From JALYTZ01 sp036559125 (GTDB taxonomy: Bacteria; Vulcanimicrobiota; Vulcanimicrobiia; Vulcanimicrobiales; Vulcanimicrobiaceae): a DNA stretch of 64,000 nt. The stretch is taken from assembly GCA_036559125.1 (NCBI GenBank), contig DATBTT010000057.1:30861-94860 (forward strand). The letters are read 5' to 3'. Within the stretch, counting starts at the first letter, position 1. Each line of letters opens with the position of its first letter. The position numbers and the translations under genes are program-made. The notes beneath the pieces are model-generated. The model saw only the letters and a program-made list of their open reading frames with translations, ran no database searches and was not told where the DNA came from. Below are positions 43,389 to 52,316 of this stretch, piece by piece.

Positions 43389-44783
43389 CTAGAGTGCCGT
43401 TGCTTCTGACGACGTCGATAGGAAGCTGATAATGTCTTGGCGCGTGAGCACGCCGATGGGTTCGTCCGCGTCGGTGACCACGACAGCGGGGTTTGCGAGC
43501 GTCAAGAGCTTGTACGCTTTCTCGATTTGGTCTGCCTGATCGGCCATCGGGAAGGGGCGTCCCATGACTTCGCTCACGGGTTTGTGCAGAATGTCGGCGC
43601 GATCGAAAACGGCTTGCATGACGCCGATATCGTTGATGCTTCCGACGTTTTCGTGACCGCGAACGACGGGAATCTGCGAAATTTCGTACTGACGCAACAA
43701 GTCGAGCGCGTGTTTGACGACGTCGTTCTCGTTGACGGTAATCATCGGCGGAAGCGGACGTTTGCTGCGCAGCACGTCACCGACGGTGGCCCGTCGCTTA
43801 CCCTCGGAGAGAAAGCCGTTGGCAATCATCCACTCGTCGTTGAAAATCTTGGACATGTAGCCGCGACCCGAGTCCGGGAAGAGCACGACGAGAATCGCCT
43901 CCTTCGGCAGGGTCTTCGCAAGTTTGATCGCCGCAACTGCCGCCGTACCGGACGATCCGCCGACCAGCAAACCCTCTTCGCGCGTGATGCGCCGCGCCAT
44001 CAAAAACGAGTCGCGGTCGGAGACGCGCACCATCTCGTCGATCACCTTGAGGTCGACGGTTTCGGGCAAGTACGACATGCCGATGCCTTCGACGGCATAC
44101 GATTTGGGCGTGTCGCCGGAGTAAATTGACCCCTCCGGGTCCGCGCCGATGACGTGAATCTTCGGATTTTGCTCTTTTAGATATCGCGCGGTGCCGGAGA
44201 TCGTGCCGCCGGTTCCGATTCCCGCGACGAAGTGCGTCAGGCGGCCGCCCGTCTGCTCCCAAATTTCCGGACCCGTCGTGTGATAGTGGGCTTGCGGATT
44301 GTGATGATTGTGGAATTGATTGGGTTGGAACGCCCCGGGAATTTCCGCGGCCAATCGATTTGCGACGCCGTAATACGATTCTGGCGAATCGTTGGCCACG
44401 TTACTTGGCGTGACCACGACTTCGGCGCCGTAGGCGCGCAGCAGGTCCACTTTCTCTTTCGACATCTTGTCGGGCATGACGAGGATGCAGCGGTAGCCGC
44501 GAATTGCAGCGGCCATCGCCAGGCCCGATCCGGTGTTGCCGCTGGTCGGCTCGACGATCGTTCCGGCCGGCTTAAGGTATCCGCTCTGCTCCGCGGCGTC
44601 GAGCATGGCCAGCGCGGGCCGGTCCTTCACGCTCCCGCCGGGGTTCATGTACTCGACCTTCGCCAGCACCAGACACTGCGCACCGTCGGTGACTTTATTC
44701 AACTTTACGAGCGGCGTGTGACCGATTGCCTCGAGTGCGTCGTTGTAATACTGCAGGCCGGACTGCCGGCTCGCAGGTACCAT
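43389..44783 (-). CDS. cystathionine beta-synthase with C-terminal CBS pair
   Basis: 464 residues. Fold-type II PLP domain (~8-325) with the PLP lysine Lys53 (GGSVKDRP), the PTSGNTG loop and GGTISGTARYL. A CBS domain pair follows (~340-455: VGDVLRSKRPLPP, IGVLTRQDIISFL), the usual regulatory module. It makes cystathionine from serine and homocysteine, or cysteine with an O-acetylserine donor in some bacteria. ATG 44783; the only GGAGG upstream is ~18 bases away, so the ribosome site is weak. Partner of the gamma-enzyme at 42112. Confidence 0.93.
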   Translation of the reverse strand: MVPASRQSGLQYYNDALEAIGHTPLVKLNKVTDGAQCLVLAKVEYMNPGGSVKDRPALAMLDAAEQSGYLKPAGTIVEPTSGNTGSGLAMAAAIRGYRCILVMPDKMSKEKVDLLRAYGAEVVVTPSNVANDSPESYYGVANRLAAEIPGAFQPNQFHNHHNPQAHYHTTGPEIWEQTGGRLTHFVAGIGTGGTISGTARYLKEQNPKIHVIGADPEGSIYSGDTPKSYAVEGIGMSYLPETVDLKVIDEMVRVSDRDSFLMARRITREEGLLVGGSSGTAAVAAIKLAKTLPKEAILVVLFPDSGRGYMSKIFNDEWMIANGFLSEGKRRATVGDVLRSKRPLPPMITVNENDVVKHALDLLRQYEISQIPVVRGHENVGSINDIGVMQAVFDRADILHKPVSEVMGRPFPMADQADQIEKAYKLLTLANPAVVVTDADEPIGVLTRQDIISFLSTSSEATAL

Positions 44784-44904
44784 GGTGTCCAAAAAAGGGA
44801 ACCTCCAAGAGCGGGGGACTCGGAACGCGGTTCCGCATGCCGGGGCGCGCGCCCTTTGGAAAGGCGTCACGCCGGCCGGAGCCGGTGCGCTAAGGAGCGA
44901 ACAA

Positions 44905-45240
44905 ATGGCTATGAAAGTTGTGCGACTGCTCGGAGCGCTCGTCGCGCTCGCCGTACTCGTTGGTTGCAACGACGACGCGCTGCCGCCCGGCGGCACGTAC
45001 TCGACCGTGCAAGGCGTCGTCCTCGATCGTGCAACGAGTCACCCGGTGGCCAATGCCACCGTCACCGTCGACACAGTGCTCAAGGCCACGACGGATTCGA
45101 GCGGCAAATTTACCCTAAACGTACCGAGCGGCGAATTCGATTATTTCGTGCAAGCCGAGGGCTATAAAACCACTGCCCCTCAATCCGGCCACGGCGACCC
45201 CGGCAAACCCGTTTCCATCAGCGTGCTGTTAGACCACTGA
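44905..45240 (+). CDS. lipoprotein with carboxypeptidase-regulatory-like (beta-sandwich) domain
   Basis: 111 residues. ATG 44905 sits seven bases after AAGGAG (an in-frame ATG at 44911 is also possible). Lipobox LVGC near residue 20, then a single CarboxypepD_reg-like fold (VQGVVLDRATSHPVANATVT, SSGKFTLNVPSG, YFVQAEGYK). Such domains are structural and occur in envelope proteins. The stop shares bases with the proposed CTG start of glycerate kinase (CTGA). Confidence 0.83.
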   Translation: MAMKVVRLLGALVALAVLVGCNDDALPPGGTYSTVQGVVLDRATSHPVANATVTVDTVLKATTDSSGKFTLNVPSGEFDYFVQAEGYKTTAPQSGHGDPGKPVSISVLLDH

Positions 45241-46370
45241 CGCGCATAGTAATCGCTCCCGATAAATTCAAAGGGAGTTTGACCGCGATCGAGGCGGCGC
45301 AAGCGATCGAACGCGGGATGCGTTCGGTTTTCCACGATGCTCGATTCGATCGATGCCCCATGGCCGACGGTGGCGAGGGAACGGTCGACGCGTTCGTGGC
45401 CGGCGGCGCGCGGCGGCATAGCGCGCGCGTGCGCGGGCCGCTCGGAAAACCGGTCGATGCTGCCTTTGCGATGCAAGACGATACGGCAATCGTCGAGATG
45501 GCTGCGGCGTCGGGCTTAGGCTTGTTGACCGCGCGCGAGTACGATCCGCTGCATGCCGACACATACGGGACCGGCGAACTCTTGCGCGCCGCGCTGGAAG
45601 CGGGTGCGACGCGCGCGATCGTCGGCATCGGCGGAAGCGCAACCAACGACGCGGGGACCGGCATGTTGCGCGCGCTCGGCGTGCGCTTTCTCGACGAGTT
45701 TGGTGATGAACTCGACGACGGTATCGTCGCATATCAAAAGCTCGCCGAGATCGACATGACGCATTTGGACGAACGCCTCGACACGCTCGATATTCGCGTC
45801 GCAGTTGACGTTGATAACACGCTGTGCGGACCCAACGGCGCGTCGCGGACGTTCGGGCCACAAAAAGGTGCGAACGAGGCGCAAGTTGCGTTGCTCGACG
45901 CGACGCTCGAGCGAATTGCCGACGTTGCGGCGCGTACGCTCGGACGCGACGAGCGCGACACGCCGGGAGCCGGCGCGGCGGGTGGATTGGGATTCGCGCT
46001 GATGGCATTTCTTCGCGCGAAAACCGAGCCAGGCGTGCGATTGATCGCCAAGGAGCGCGGACTCGACCGGCTGCTCGACGGGGCCGCGCTCTGCGCAACC
46101 GGCGAAGGCAAGATCGACGAGCAAACCTTACACGGAAAAACGATTTTCGGGGTAGCGGAGCTGGCGAAGGCGGCCGGCACTCCGGTCGTGGCTTTCGGCG
46201 GCGCAATCGACGCGCGGGCGAAGGAGCTGCTTGAGAGTAAGGGCATTGCCGTACGGCCGATCGCGCCGGCCGGGACCGCGGCCGAAGACTCGATGCAACA
46301 TGCTGCGGCGTATCTGGAAAAAGCGGCCGCCGGCTATGCGGGGCTCTTCGAGCGTTCCATGCGCGCTTGA
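45237..46370 (+). CDS. glxK: glycerate kinase (GK type 2, GlxK/GarK-like)
   Basis: 377 residues from a proposed CTG at 45237. The family N-terminus (xIVIAPDKFKGSLTAIEAA) is fully encoded only from this codon; the first usual start, TTG 45279, would delete the APDKFKGS phosphate-binding motif. CTG overlaps the upstream TGA as CTGA, just like the ATGA and GTGA junctions elsewhere in this genome. GGIGGSATNDAG and TPGAGAAGGLG are conserved. It phosphorylates glycerate (to 2- or 3-phosphoglycerate). Its last 37 bases overlap the convergent yvcK gene. Confidence 0.92.
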   Translation: MTRIVIAPDKFKGSLTAIEAAQAIERGMRSVFHDARFDRCPMADGGEGTVDAFVAGGARRHSARVRGPLGKPVDAAFAMQDDTAIVEMAAASGLGLLTAREYDPLHADTYGTGELLRAALEAGATRAIVGIGGSATNDAGTGMLRALGVRFLDEFGDELDDGIVAYQKLAEIDMTHLDERLDTLDIRVAVDVDNTLCGPNGASRTFGPQKGANEAQVALLDATLERIADVAARTLGRDERDTPGAGAAGGLGFALMAFLRAKTEPGVRLIAKERGLDRLLDGAALCATGEGKIDEQTLHGKTIFGVAELAKAAGTPVVAFGGAIDARAKELLESKGIAVRPIAPAGTAAEDSMQHAAAYLEKAAAGYAGLFERSMRA

Positions 46371-47692
46371 GCTGGAGACGGCTTCATAAAGGAAGCGCGC
46401 TGCGCGATGGTGCGATCGATGATACCAATGACGACCTCGGCCAGCCGTTGAGGATCGTGGCGGACGTTGATCGTTTCGCTGATTACCTGCGCGCGCACCG
46501 GGATGACGTCGAGATCTTCGATGCGGGCGATGTCGGGCTCGACCGGGACTTGCCCTTCCTCGGCATACGCTTCCAATAATTTCGAGGGCGGCTGGTCGTT
46601 GACGATCGCGTAGTCGCAGACGCGTGCGCCCGCATTTTGCAACAGCGCTTCGACGTGCTCCGCGGCCGTGAGTGAGTCCGTCTCGCCCGGTTGGGTCATG
46701 ACGTTGCAAACGTACATCTTGACGCCGGGCGCCGCGGCGACTTCGCGCGCAATTCGATCGACCAAAAAGTTTGGGAGAATCGACGTAAACAGACTTCCGG
46801 GACCGAGCACGATTGCATCGGCTTCGCGAATCGCCGCAATGACCTCGTCGAGCGGCGCCGCGTACGGCGGATCGAAATAGACGCTTTCGATACGCTCGCG
46901 CGATTTCGAGATGTTCGATTCGCCTTCGACGATCGTCCCGTCGGCCAGCTTCGCGCATAACCGTACGACGCCCAGCGTCGCGGGCAGCACGCGTCCTTTG
47001 ATGTTGAGGACGCGGCTCGATTCCTTGATGGCTTCATCGAAATTGCCCGTGATGCCGGTCATCGCCGCCAGAAAGAGATTCCCGAAGGAATGCCCGCTGA
47101 GCCCCTCACCTTCGTGAAAGCGATAGCGGAAGAGATCGGTGACCATCGCTTCGTCGTCGGCGAGCGCGACGAGGCAATTGCGCACGTCTCCCGGCGGCAA
47201 CACACCGAGCTCTTTTTGCAAGCGGCCGGAGCTACCGCCGTCGTCGCTCACGGTTACGACCGCGGTGAGATTGCTCGTCTTGCGCTTGAGGCCCCGTAGC
47301 AGGGTCGATAGTCCGGTGCCCCCGCCGATTGCGACGATATTGTACCCTTGTTGCAAGCGCATTTCAAAGAGCGTATCGACGATGCGATTTTGCCCGCCCA
47401 TTGCGCTCGCGCGAATGATCGCCCGCAACCACTGACGGATTCCGAAGAAAATCAGTATCAGGCCAAATGCGCCGAATATCCACGATAGATATGCGGGCGA
47501 AAAATAGTCGTTGACGAAATCGTCGATGATCTCGTTGACGTGAAAGTGCATTCCGCGTGCCACCAAGTACCGATCGATAGCGTTGACGAGCAAGAGCAAT
47601 CCGGCTATCGCGACCACGAGCCAGCGCTTGACGCCGAGGCCCGGATAGCACCACCGGGCGATCGGCAGCACGCGTTCGCGCAAGGCGTTCAT
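46334..47692 (-). CDS. yvcK: YvcK-type gluconeogenesis factor with N-terminal membrane domain
   Basis: 452 residues. Two membrane helices (~23-44 and ~67-88) precede a CofD-like/YvcK domain (from ~115: VAIGGGTGLSTLLRGLK, TVSDDGGSSGRL, GHSFGNLFLAAM). YvcK binds UDP-sugars and influences central carbon flux and cell-wall synthesis. The membrane anchor distinguishes it from the short soluble B. subtilis protein. The start overlaps the rapZ stop (ATGA), the usual rapZ-yvcK order; whiA, often third, is absent. Confidence 0.93.
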   Translation of the reverse strand: MNALRERVLPIARWCYPGLGVKRWLVVAIAGLLLLVNAIDRYLVARGMHFHVNEIIDDFVNDYFSPAYLSWIFGAFGLILIFFGIRQWLRAIIRASAMGGQNRIVDTLFEMRLQQGYNIVAIGGGTGLSTLLRGLKRKTSNLTAVVTVSDDGGSSGRLQKELGVLPPGDVRNCLVALADDEAMVTDLFRYRFHEGEGLSGHSFGNLFLAAMTGITGNFDEAIKESSRVLNIKGRVLPATLGVVRLCAKLADGTIVEGESNISKSRERIESVYFDPPYAAPLDEVIAAIREADAIVLGPGSLFTSILPNFLVDRIAREVAAAPGVKMYVCNVMTQPGETDSLTAAEHVEALLQNAGARVCDYAIVNDQPPSKLLEAYAEEGQVPVEPDIARIEDLDVIPVRAQVISETINVRHDPQRLAEVVIGIIDRTIAQRASFMKPSPAQARMERSKSPA

Positions 47693-48549
47693 CGCGTCGT
47701 GTCCCGCATGTCGAAGTGCACCTGTGCGAGGCCTTGCGCTTCGATGTGGCTGAAGAGCCGGCGCGCGACGTACACGGAGCGGTGCCGGCCTCCGGTGCAG
47801 CCGATTCCAATGGTTGCTTGCGACTTGCCTTCGGTGACGAAGCGCGGCAGCAGAAAATCCATCATGTCAAAGAGCCGGTCCAAAAACGGAATCAACGCGG
47901 GATCGGTTTCGATGTAGGTACCGACGGCCGGGTCCGCTCCGGTGAGCGGGCGCAAGGCGTCAACGTAATTCGGATTGTGCAAGAAACGCACGTCGAAGAG
48001 CATATCCAGATCGAGTGGGATGCCGTATTTGAAACCGAAGGCGACGATCGTGACGGCGAGCCTGCGCTCTTTTTCGTCGGGCGAGAACGCTTTGATGATG
48101 CGCTCTTTTAAATCGGCGTGCGTCAAGCTGGTCGTGTCGATGACGTGGGTGGCGTGCGCCCGCAACGACGCCAGCGTCGTGCGTTCGATCGCGATGGCTT
48201 CGCGCAGCGAACCAGCGGCCGCGAACGGATGGCGGCGGCGCGTCTCGCTGTAACGCCGTACCAATACCTCGTCGCGCGCGTCCAAGAAGAGCGTTTCGGG
48301 CGTTGCGCCGTTGGCAGCCATGCGCTCGATTACCGGAAGCGCGTCCCCCAGCGCCCCGCCGCTACGCACGTCCAGGGCCAATGCAACATTGCGAAGTTGC
48401 GCTTCGTCCAGCAAACCGAGGGTCGAACCAACCAAGACGGGAGGAAGGTTGTCGACGCAGTAAAAGCCCAAGTCTTCAAAGGTCTTCATCGTTTGGCTCT
48501 TGCCGGCGCCGGAAAGGCCAGTGACGAAGATGAGCCTGTCTACCGCCAT
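47689..48549 (-). CDS. rapZ: RapZ/YvcJ nucleotide-binding RNase adapter
   Basis: 286 residues. Walker A GLSGAGKS (residues 11-18), FYCVDNLPP, and a C-terminal domain with GCTGGRHRSVY. RapZ binds small RNAs and GlcN6P in enterobacteria; YvcJ has GTPase activity in Bacillus. ATG 48549. Divergent from the DUF2203 gene with 27 bases between starts. Confidence 0.95.
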   Translation of the reverse strand: MAVDRLIFVTGLSGAGKSQTMKTFEDLGFYCVDNLPPVLVGSTLGLLDEAQLRNVALALDVRSGGALGDALPVIERMAANGATPETLFLDARDEVLVRRYSETRRRHPFAAAGSLREAIAIERTTLASLRAHATHVIDTTSLTHADLKERIIKAFSPDEKERRLAVTIVAFGFKYGIPLDLDMLFDVRFLHNPNYVDALRPLTGADPAVGTYIETDPALIPFLDRLFDMMDFLLPRFVTEGKSQATIGIGCTGGRHRSVYVARRLFSHIEAQGLAQVHFDMRDTTR

Positions 48550-48576
48550 GCGTGCTGCCCGGAGCCTTCAACGTCC

Positions 48577-48972
48577 ATGAAGTTGTTTTCGCCCGAAAAG
48601 GCCAACGCCCTCATCCCCAAGGTCTCGCCCCTGTTGGAGGAGCTGTGGACGAAGCGGCGCGACCTCGCGATCAAGCTCCTTGAGAGCGACCCCGACGTCG
48701 GGGGCGTGCAGCCGTCGCCACATCCGCGCATCGCCGGGCTGCGTTCACCGTTCGCGCCGGGACGATTCAGCGAACGCAAAGCCGAGATCGTCCGGCTCAT
48801 CAATCGCATCGAAGCATACGGGTGTATCGTCAAAGATATCGACCTCGGTTTGGTGGATTTTCCGTCGATGCGGGAAGGGCGCCCCATCTATCTCTGTTGG
48901 AAGCCGGGCGAGTCGCAGATTTCGCATTGGCACATGATCGACGAGGGCTTCTCCGAGCGCAAGACGCTCTGA
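48577..48972 (+). CDS. DUF2203 family protein
   Basis: 131 residues. MKLFSPEKANALIPKVSPLL is the typical DUF2203 opening, and the end DFPSMREGRPIYLCWKPGE followed by WHxxDEGFxxR is diagnostic. Function unknown. ATG 48577; an upstream in-frame region crossing rapZ is antisense. Followed by a bidirectional terminator. Confidence 0.9.
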   Translation: MKLFSPEKANALIPKVSPLLEELWTKRRDLAIKLLESDPDVGGVQPSPHPRIAGLRSPFAPGRFSERKAEIVRLINRIEAYGCIVKDIDLGLVDFPSMREGRPIYLCWKPGESQISHWHMIDEGFSERKTL

Positions 48973-48978
48973 ACGCAA

Positions 48979-49015
48979 AACGACGGGGTTCCCAAACTGG
49001 GTGCCCCGTCGTTCG
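48979..49015 (-). terminator. bidirectional hairpin terminator
   Basis: An 8-bp CGACGGGG/CCCCGTCG stem with further inner pairing, and a TTTTG tail on the minus strand. It sits between the convergent DUF2203 and DUF1858-type genes. Confidence 0.7.
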
Positions 49016-49035
49016 TCGAATGGTTGGAGATCGAT

Positions 49036-49443
49036 TTACGCCGGCGTCGCGCTGGCCTGCACCGGAATGAAGTCCTCGGCAAGACCTTGGAGACGAACCT
49101 CACCGAACTCGGCGGTGTACGCGCCCGCGTCGACCGCTTTGATTTCTCCGATTTCGGGGACGCCTGCAAGCTGCGGAACCTTGGCGCGGATCTCGTCGGG
49201 AATGCGCACTTTGTCGCCGACCATCAATGAGGCGCCCTCGTCGAACAAGGCGTTGAGGCCCTCCAGCAACATCGGGAGCGGGATACCGTAATCTTCGCTG
49301 ATGGCGCCGATGGTGTGCGATTCGCTGATCGCGCAATTCGAGCAGCCGCCAAGATGGAAACGCGCAAAAACGCGGCGCGCTCCGGCGTGCAGCTTAAATG
49401 CCTGATCGACGGTCATTTCCGGGGTAAAGTGTTGCTCGCTCAC
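49036..49443 (-). CDS. DUF1858-like protein
   Basis: 135 residues. The N-terminal ~65 residues match DUF1858 (MTVDQAFKLHAGARRVFARF, HLGGCSNC), with a CxxC pair that may bind iron-sulfur or zinc as in related DUF542 domains. The rest (~70-135) is a beta-rich extension of unknown role. The ATG at 49443 lies after GAGGAGACACG. Confidence 0.85.
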   Translation of the reverse strand: MSEQHFTPEMTVDQAFKLHAGARRVFARFHLGGCSNCAISESHTIGAISEDYGIPLPMLLEGLNALFDEGASLMVGDKVRIPDEIRAKVPQLAGVPEIGEIKAVDAGAYTAEFGEVRLQGLAEDFIPVQASATPA

Positions 49444-49515
49444 AGGTAAACGTGTCTCCTCGTGGTGTTCATTGGCTACAACGCGCCGCCGGCCCCGCCG
49501 GTTTCGCTTGCTTGA

Positions 49516-51264
49516 CTATGCTAGGGCGAATCCATCGTCCCGAGCCAAACGCGCCAGGGCTTCCCGCGCCGCCTCGAACGCCGTTGCATCGGAGAGTGCG
49601 CCCGCCACCGCCTGCCTAAGGGTGCGGATGCGTAGGCCGTCGATCGAGTTGCCGACGGAATGCGCCATGGCTTCGAGTGCCTCGCGTTCGTCGGGAGCGT
49701 ACGTTTGAGAGCCTTTTTTCACGCCACAAACGAGCGCGCCGATCAAGCGCCCGCGCACGATCATTGGAAACGCATACGCTCCCGGCAGGTCCGAGCGCAC
49801 GTCGAGCAAGTCGACCGCGACGTGACGCGAACGCATCGCCAGAACGGCGGGATCGTTTTCGCTCACCGCTGGGGTAGCGATCGGGGTGCCGGACGCGGGC
49901 GCGAAAGCGCCGGCTTCGTCGCGCAGCCAGATGCCTGCGCCGATTGCCTGCCCGTGCAACTCGGCGGTCTCGACGGCTCTGCCTAACAACGTCGCCTCAT
50001 CGGTTATCAGCGGCGCGTCGTGCGCGAACGTGCGAATTGCCTTCTCCGCGAGATGGCGCTCGCGAAAGAAGACGTCGTCCACGAAGCGATCGATCCGCGA
50101 ATGAAGCGCACGTACCGAAAGTCCGAGCGAAAGCGCGACGACGAGTTCCACGACGGTGCTAGTCGTGTGACTGGCCCGTTCGACGTACCGGCCTAAGAGC
50201 GTTTCCAACACGACGAAGGCCGCAACGATGACGAACGAAACAATTGCAAAAACCACGGCGCGGTTTATGACAAACGTAATATCGAGCAGACGGTGCTTCA
50301 ACACGACATATCCCAGGCCGACCGGGATGCAGGCGATGGTGAGCGTAGCCAACTGCGTGTAGGTCGACACGACATTAAAGGCCAGGCAGACCACGTTGAC
50401 GATCAGGCCGCTGAAACCGACGGCAAACGTGGCGGCCACCCAAAGAAGGCGCTGTCGATCGATCCCGCTCGAACGCAAGAGGGCAATCGTCAAGGATGCG
50501 ACGACCGAAACGGCAGCGTACACCCAAAACAAAACGATGACGTAGATAAGCTCGTTAAATTCTTTTCCGAACATCGACGCGACGATTCGAACGATCGTAC
50601 ACCCGATGAGAATCGCCACCAGCGGCGGCGTAATCGTGCGCAGCACCGCGCGTAAACCTGTTCGATCGGGTTGGGGAAAACATGTAGCAAAAAGTACGGC
50701 CGCGCCGCCTCCGATAACGAACAGCGATTCCACCGCGATATATGCAATCGCTAGTTGCCAGGCGGCGTGAAATCGCGTGAAGCCGGACCCTGCTGCCAGA
50801 CCGAAACAGATGAAGAACGTGCTCAACGAGCGTGCTGCTCGTTCGTCGGCTCGTTTCCAGACCAATAGGGCGCCCATAACCAAAAAGGTCAGCTTCACGA
50901 AAATCAGGGCAATCGTCGCATATAGCGGCGGTACCGAGCCCTTGGACGCGTTCAGCCGCGCGTGCCGAACGGAACCGAGATGGTCTATCGTCATGTGACA
51001 GGTATCGTCCGGGCGCGGATTGCGACACGCTGCGATGTCGCGCAGCGAATAGTGCAGGGCGTCGCCCGGGGCGATCCCGGCGCGCGCCGCGCTACCGCCG
51101 CGATCGACCTGAAGGACGCGTAGGGAACCGTTGGGGAGCGCGGTCGGTGCGGTCGCGAAACCAAAATCGCCCGGAGTCGCTGGTACGGCGGCATCGACGA
51201 TAGCGTAAATCAGCCCGATGCACACGAGCGCGCCCATAGAGGCGCGCCAAATCGCTTGCTTCAT
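49516..51264 (-). CDS. PDZ + multi-span membrane + GAF protein
   Basis: 582 residues from ATG 51264. A signal/anchor helix (~5-25) is followed by a PDZ-like domain (~40-100; VDRGGSAARAGIAPGDAL), seven or eight membrane helices (~115-385), a short coiled region, and a GAF domain (~430-565, with PMIVRGRLIGALVCGVKK). No kinase, phosphatase or cyclase output is seen, so it is an orphan sensor-like protein. It begins 20 bases after the 3' end of rnpB. Confidence 0.8.
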   Translation of the reverse strand: MKQAIWRASMGALVCIGLIYAIVDAAVPATPGDFGFATAPTALPNGSLRVLQVDRGGSAARAGIAPGDALHYSLRDIAACRNPRPDDTCHMTIDHLGSVRHARLNASKGSVPPLYATIALIFVKLTFLVMGALLVWKRADERAARSLSTFFICFGLAAGSGFTRFHAAWQLAIAYIAVESLFVIGGGAAVLFATCFPQPDRTGLRAVLRTITPPLVAILIGCTIVRIVASMFGKEFNELIYVIVLFWVYAAVSVVASLTIALLRSSGIDRQRLLWVAATFAVGFSGLIVNVVCLAFNVVSTYTQLATLTIACIPVGLGYVVLKHRLLDITFVINRAVVFAIVSFVIVAAFVVLETLLGRYVERASHTTSTVVELVVALSLGLSVRALHSRIDRFVDDVFFRERHLAEKAIRTFAHDAPLITDEATLLGRAVETAELHGQAIGAGIWLRDEAGAFAPASGTPIATPAVSENDPAVLAMRSRHVAVDLLDVRSDLPGAYAFPMIVRGRLIGALVCGVKKGSQTYAPDEREALEAMAHSVGNSIDGLRIRTLRQAVAGALSDATAFEAAREALARLARDDGFALA

Positions 51265-51283
51265 AGAGCCATTGTAGCGAAAG

Positions 51284-51646
51284 GCGCGGAGTACGCCTAT
51301 AAGCCGGATTCTGTCGTGGACGACCATCTATCTGGGGCGCGCGTTACCGCGTGCCTCGATGCGACCTGGCTCGTGCGGACGGGCAATCCGCGTTCCCGTA
51401 GGAACGATATCGAGCGCGTCTTGCTTCAGGTGGGGTTTACCCGAGCGCGCGTCACCGCGACGCTCCGTGAGCTCTTACCTCACGATTTCACCCTTGCCGC
51501 GCGTCATAGACCCGCGGCGGTTTGTTTCTGTGGCACTTTCCTTCGAGTTGCCCCGACAGGACGTTATCCTGCACCTTGCCCTATGAAGCCCGGACTTTCC
51601 TCACCATACCGCGTACGGCGCGGCCGCCCAGCGTACTCCGCGACCG
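51284..51646 (-). ncRNA. rnpB: RNase P RNA
   Basis: About 360 bases on the minus strand. The conserved 5' region (GAGGAAAGTCCGGGCTTCA, then TAGGGCAAGGTGCAGG), the ACAGAAACAAACCGCC core and the 3' end (CCACGACAGAATCCGGCTTA) are all present. P1 pairs 51631-51641 with 51286-51296 over 11 bp. Layout as in type A bacterial RNase P. Exact ends are approximate. Confidence 0.96.
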
Positions 51647-51713
51647 CCAGTATACGGCATAGCGGCAAGCGGGTAAACCGCGGCGTTCATTCTTTTTTGG
51701 GATTCGCAGATAC

Positions 51714-51789
51714 TGGTGGAGGCAAGGAGACTCGAACTCCTGACCCCTTGCATGCCATGCAAGTGCTCTACCAACTGAGCTATGCCCCC
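51714..51789 (-). tRNA. tRNA-Ala(GGC)
   Basis: 76 bases with encoded CCA. Acceptor GGGGGCA/TGCCTCC includes the G3-U70 identity pair of alanine tRNA; anticodon loop ATGGCAT (GGC). Confidence 0.97.
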
Positions 51790-51848
51790 AGGTTGCGTCG
51801 CGCGGCGGCGGCGACCCGCCTCGATTCGCGGGCGCAGGTGCGAGTCCT

Positions 51849-51924
51849 TGGTGGAGACGAGGGGACTCGAACCCCTGACATCCTGCTTGCAAAGCAGGCG
51901 CTCTACCAGCTGAGCTACGTCCCC
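51849..51924 (-). tRNA. tRNA-Ala(TGC)
   Basis: 76 bases with encoded CCA. Acceptor GGGGACG/CGTCTCC with G3-U70; anticodon loop TTTGCAA (TGC). In many bacteria this tRNA is inside rRNA operons, but no rRNA is here. Confidence 0.97.
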
Positions 51925-51945
51925 AAAGCGCCGACGCGCCTGTTT

Positions 51946-52176
51946 CTAGGTCGCATCCGGCTTTCCCGCAGAACGCCGGCGCTTTGAGTAACACGCTTCG
52001 CACAGCTGGATGTTGCGCTCGGTTTGCGCGCTCGCGGCCATCGGCACGATCTCCAAGGGCGCGTGCGCCCCGATCCAGCGATGTCCTCGCTCGTATTCGC
52101 GGCTGGCGCAATCGTAGCACGGGCTGGGCAGGCCATTCGCATCGGTTAATAACGGCAAACCGTCTGTAGAACTCAT
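51946..52176 (-). CDS. small CxxC/CxxC protein
   Basis: 76 residues from ATG 52176 (a GTG at 52179 is also possible) behind a GAGGTG site. Two Cys pairs (CYDC near residue 21 and CEAC near 61) suggest a single zinc site bringing the ends together. It lies 21 bases upstream of tRNA-Ala(TGC) on the same strand. No family recognised. Confidence 0.55.
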   Translation of the reverse strand: MSSTDGLPLLTDANGLPSPCYDCASREYERGHRWIGAHAPLEIVPMAASAQTERNIQLCEACYSKRRRSAGKPDAT

Positions 52177-52316
52177 CACACCTCAACGTAACTCTACCGG
52201 CGATACATGCATATCCCGTAGATTTTACGCGGTTCCACGACGCCGCGCTTTTTCCCCGCGCCGCCTGCCGCTTCTTATTAATGTAAGGCTTGCGCGGTGA
52301 GCGGCGGAGGAAGATA

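Noticed and set aside
44784..44904. Possible c-di-GMP, SAM or cobalamin riboswitch
   Set aside because: Conserved core motifs of these classes are absent; only unspecific GC-rich stems are seen.
51256..51987. Plus-strand open frame across rnpB and two tRNA-Ala genes
   Set aside because: It is antisense to RNase P RNA and tRNAs; such frames are a common annotation artefact.
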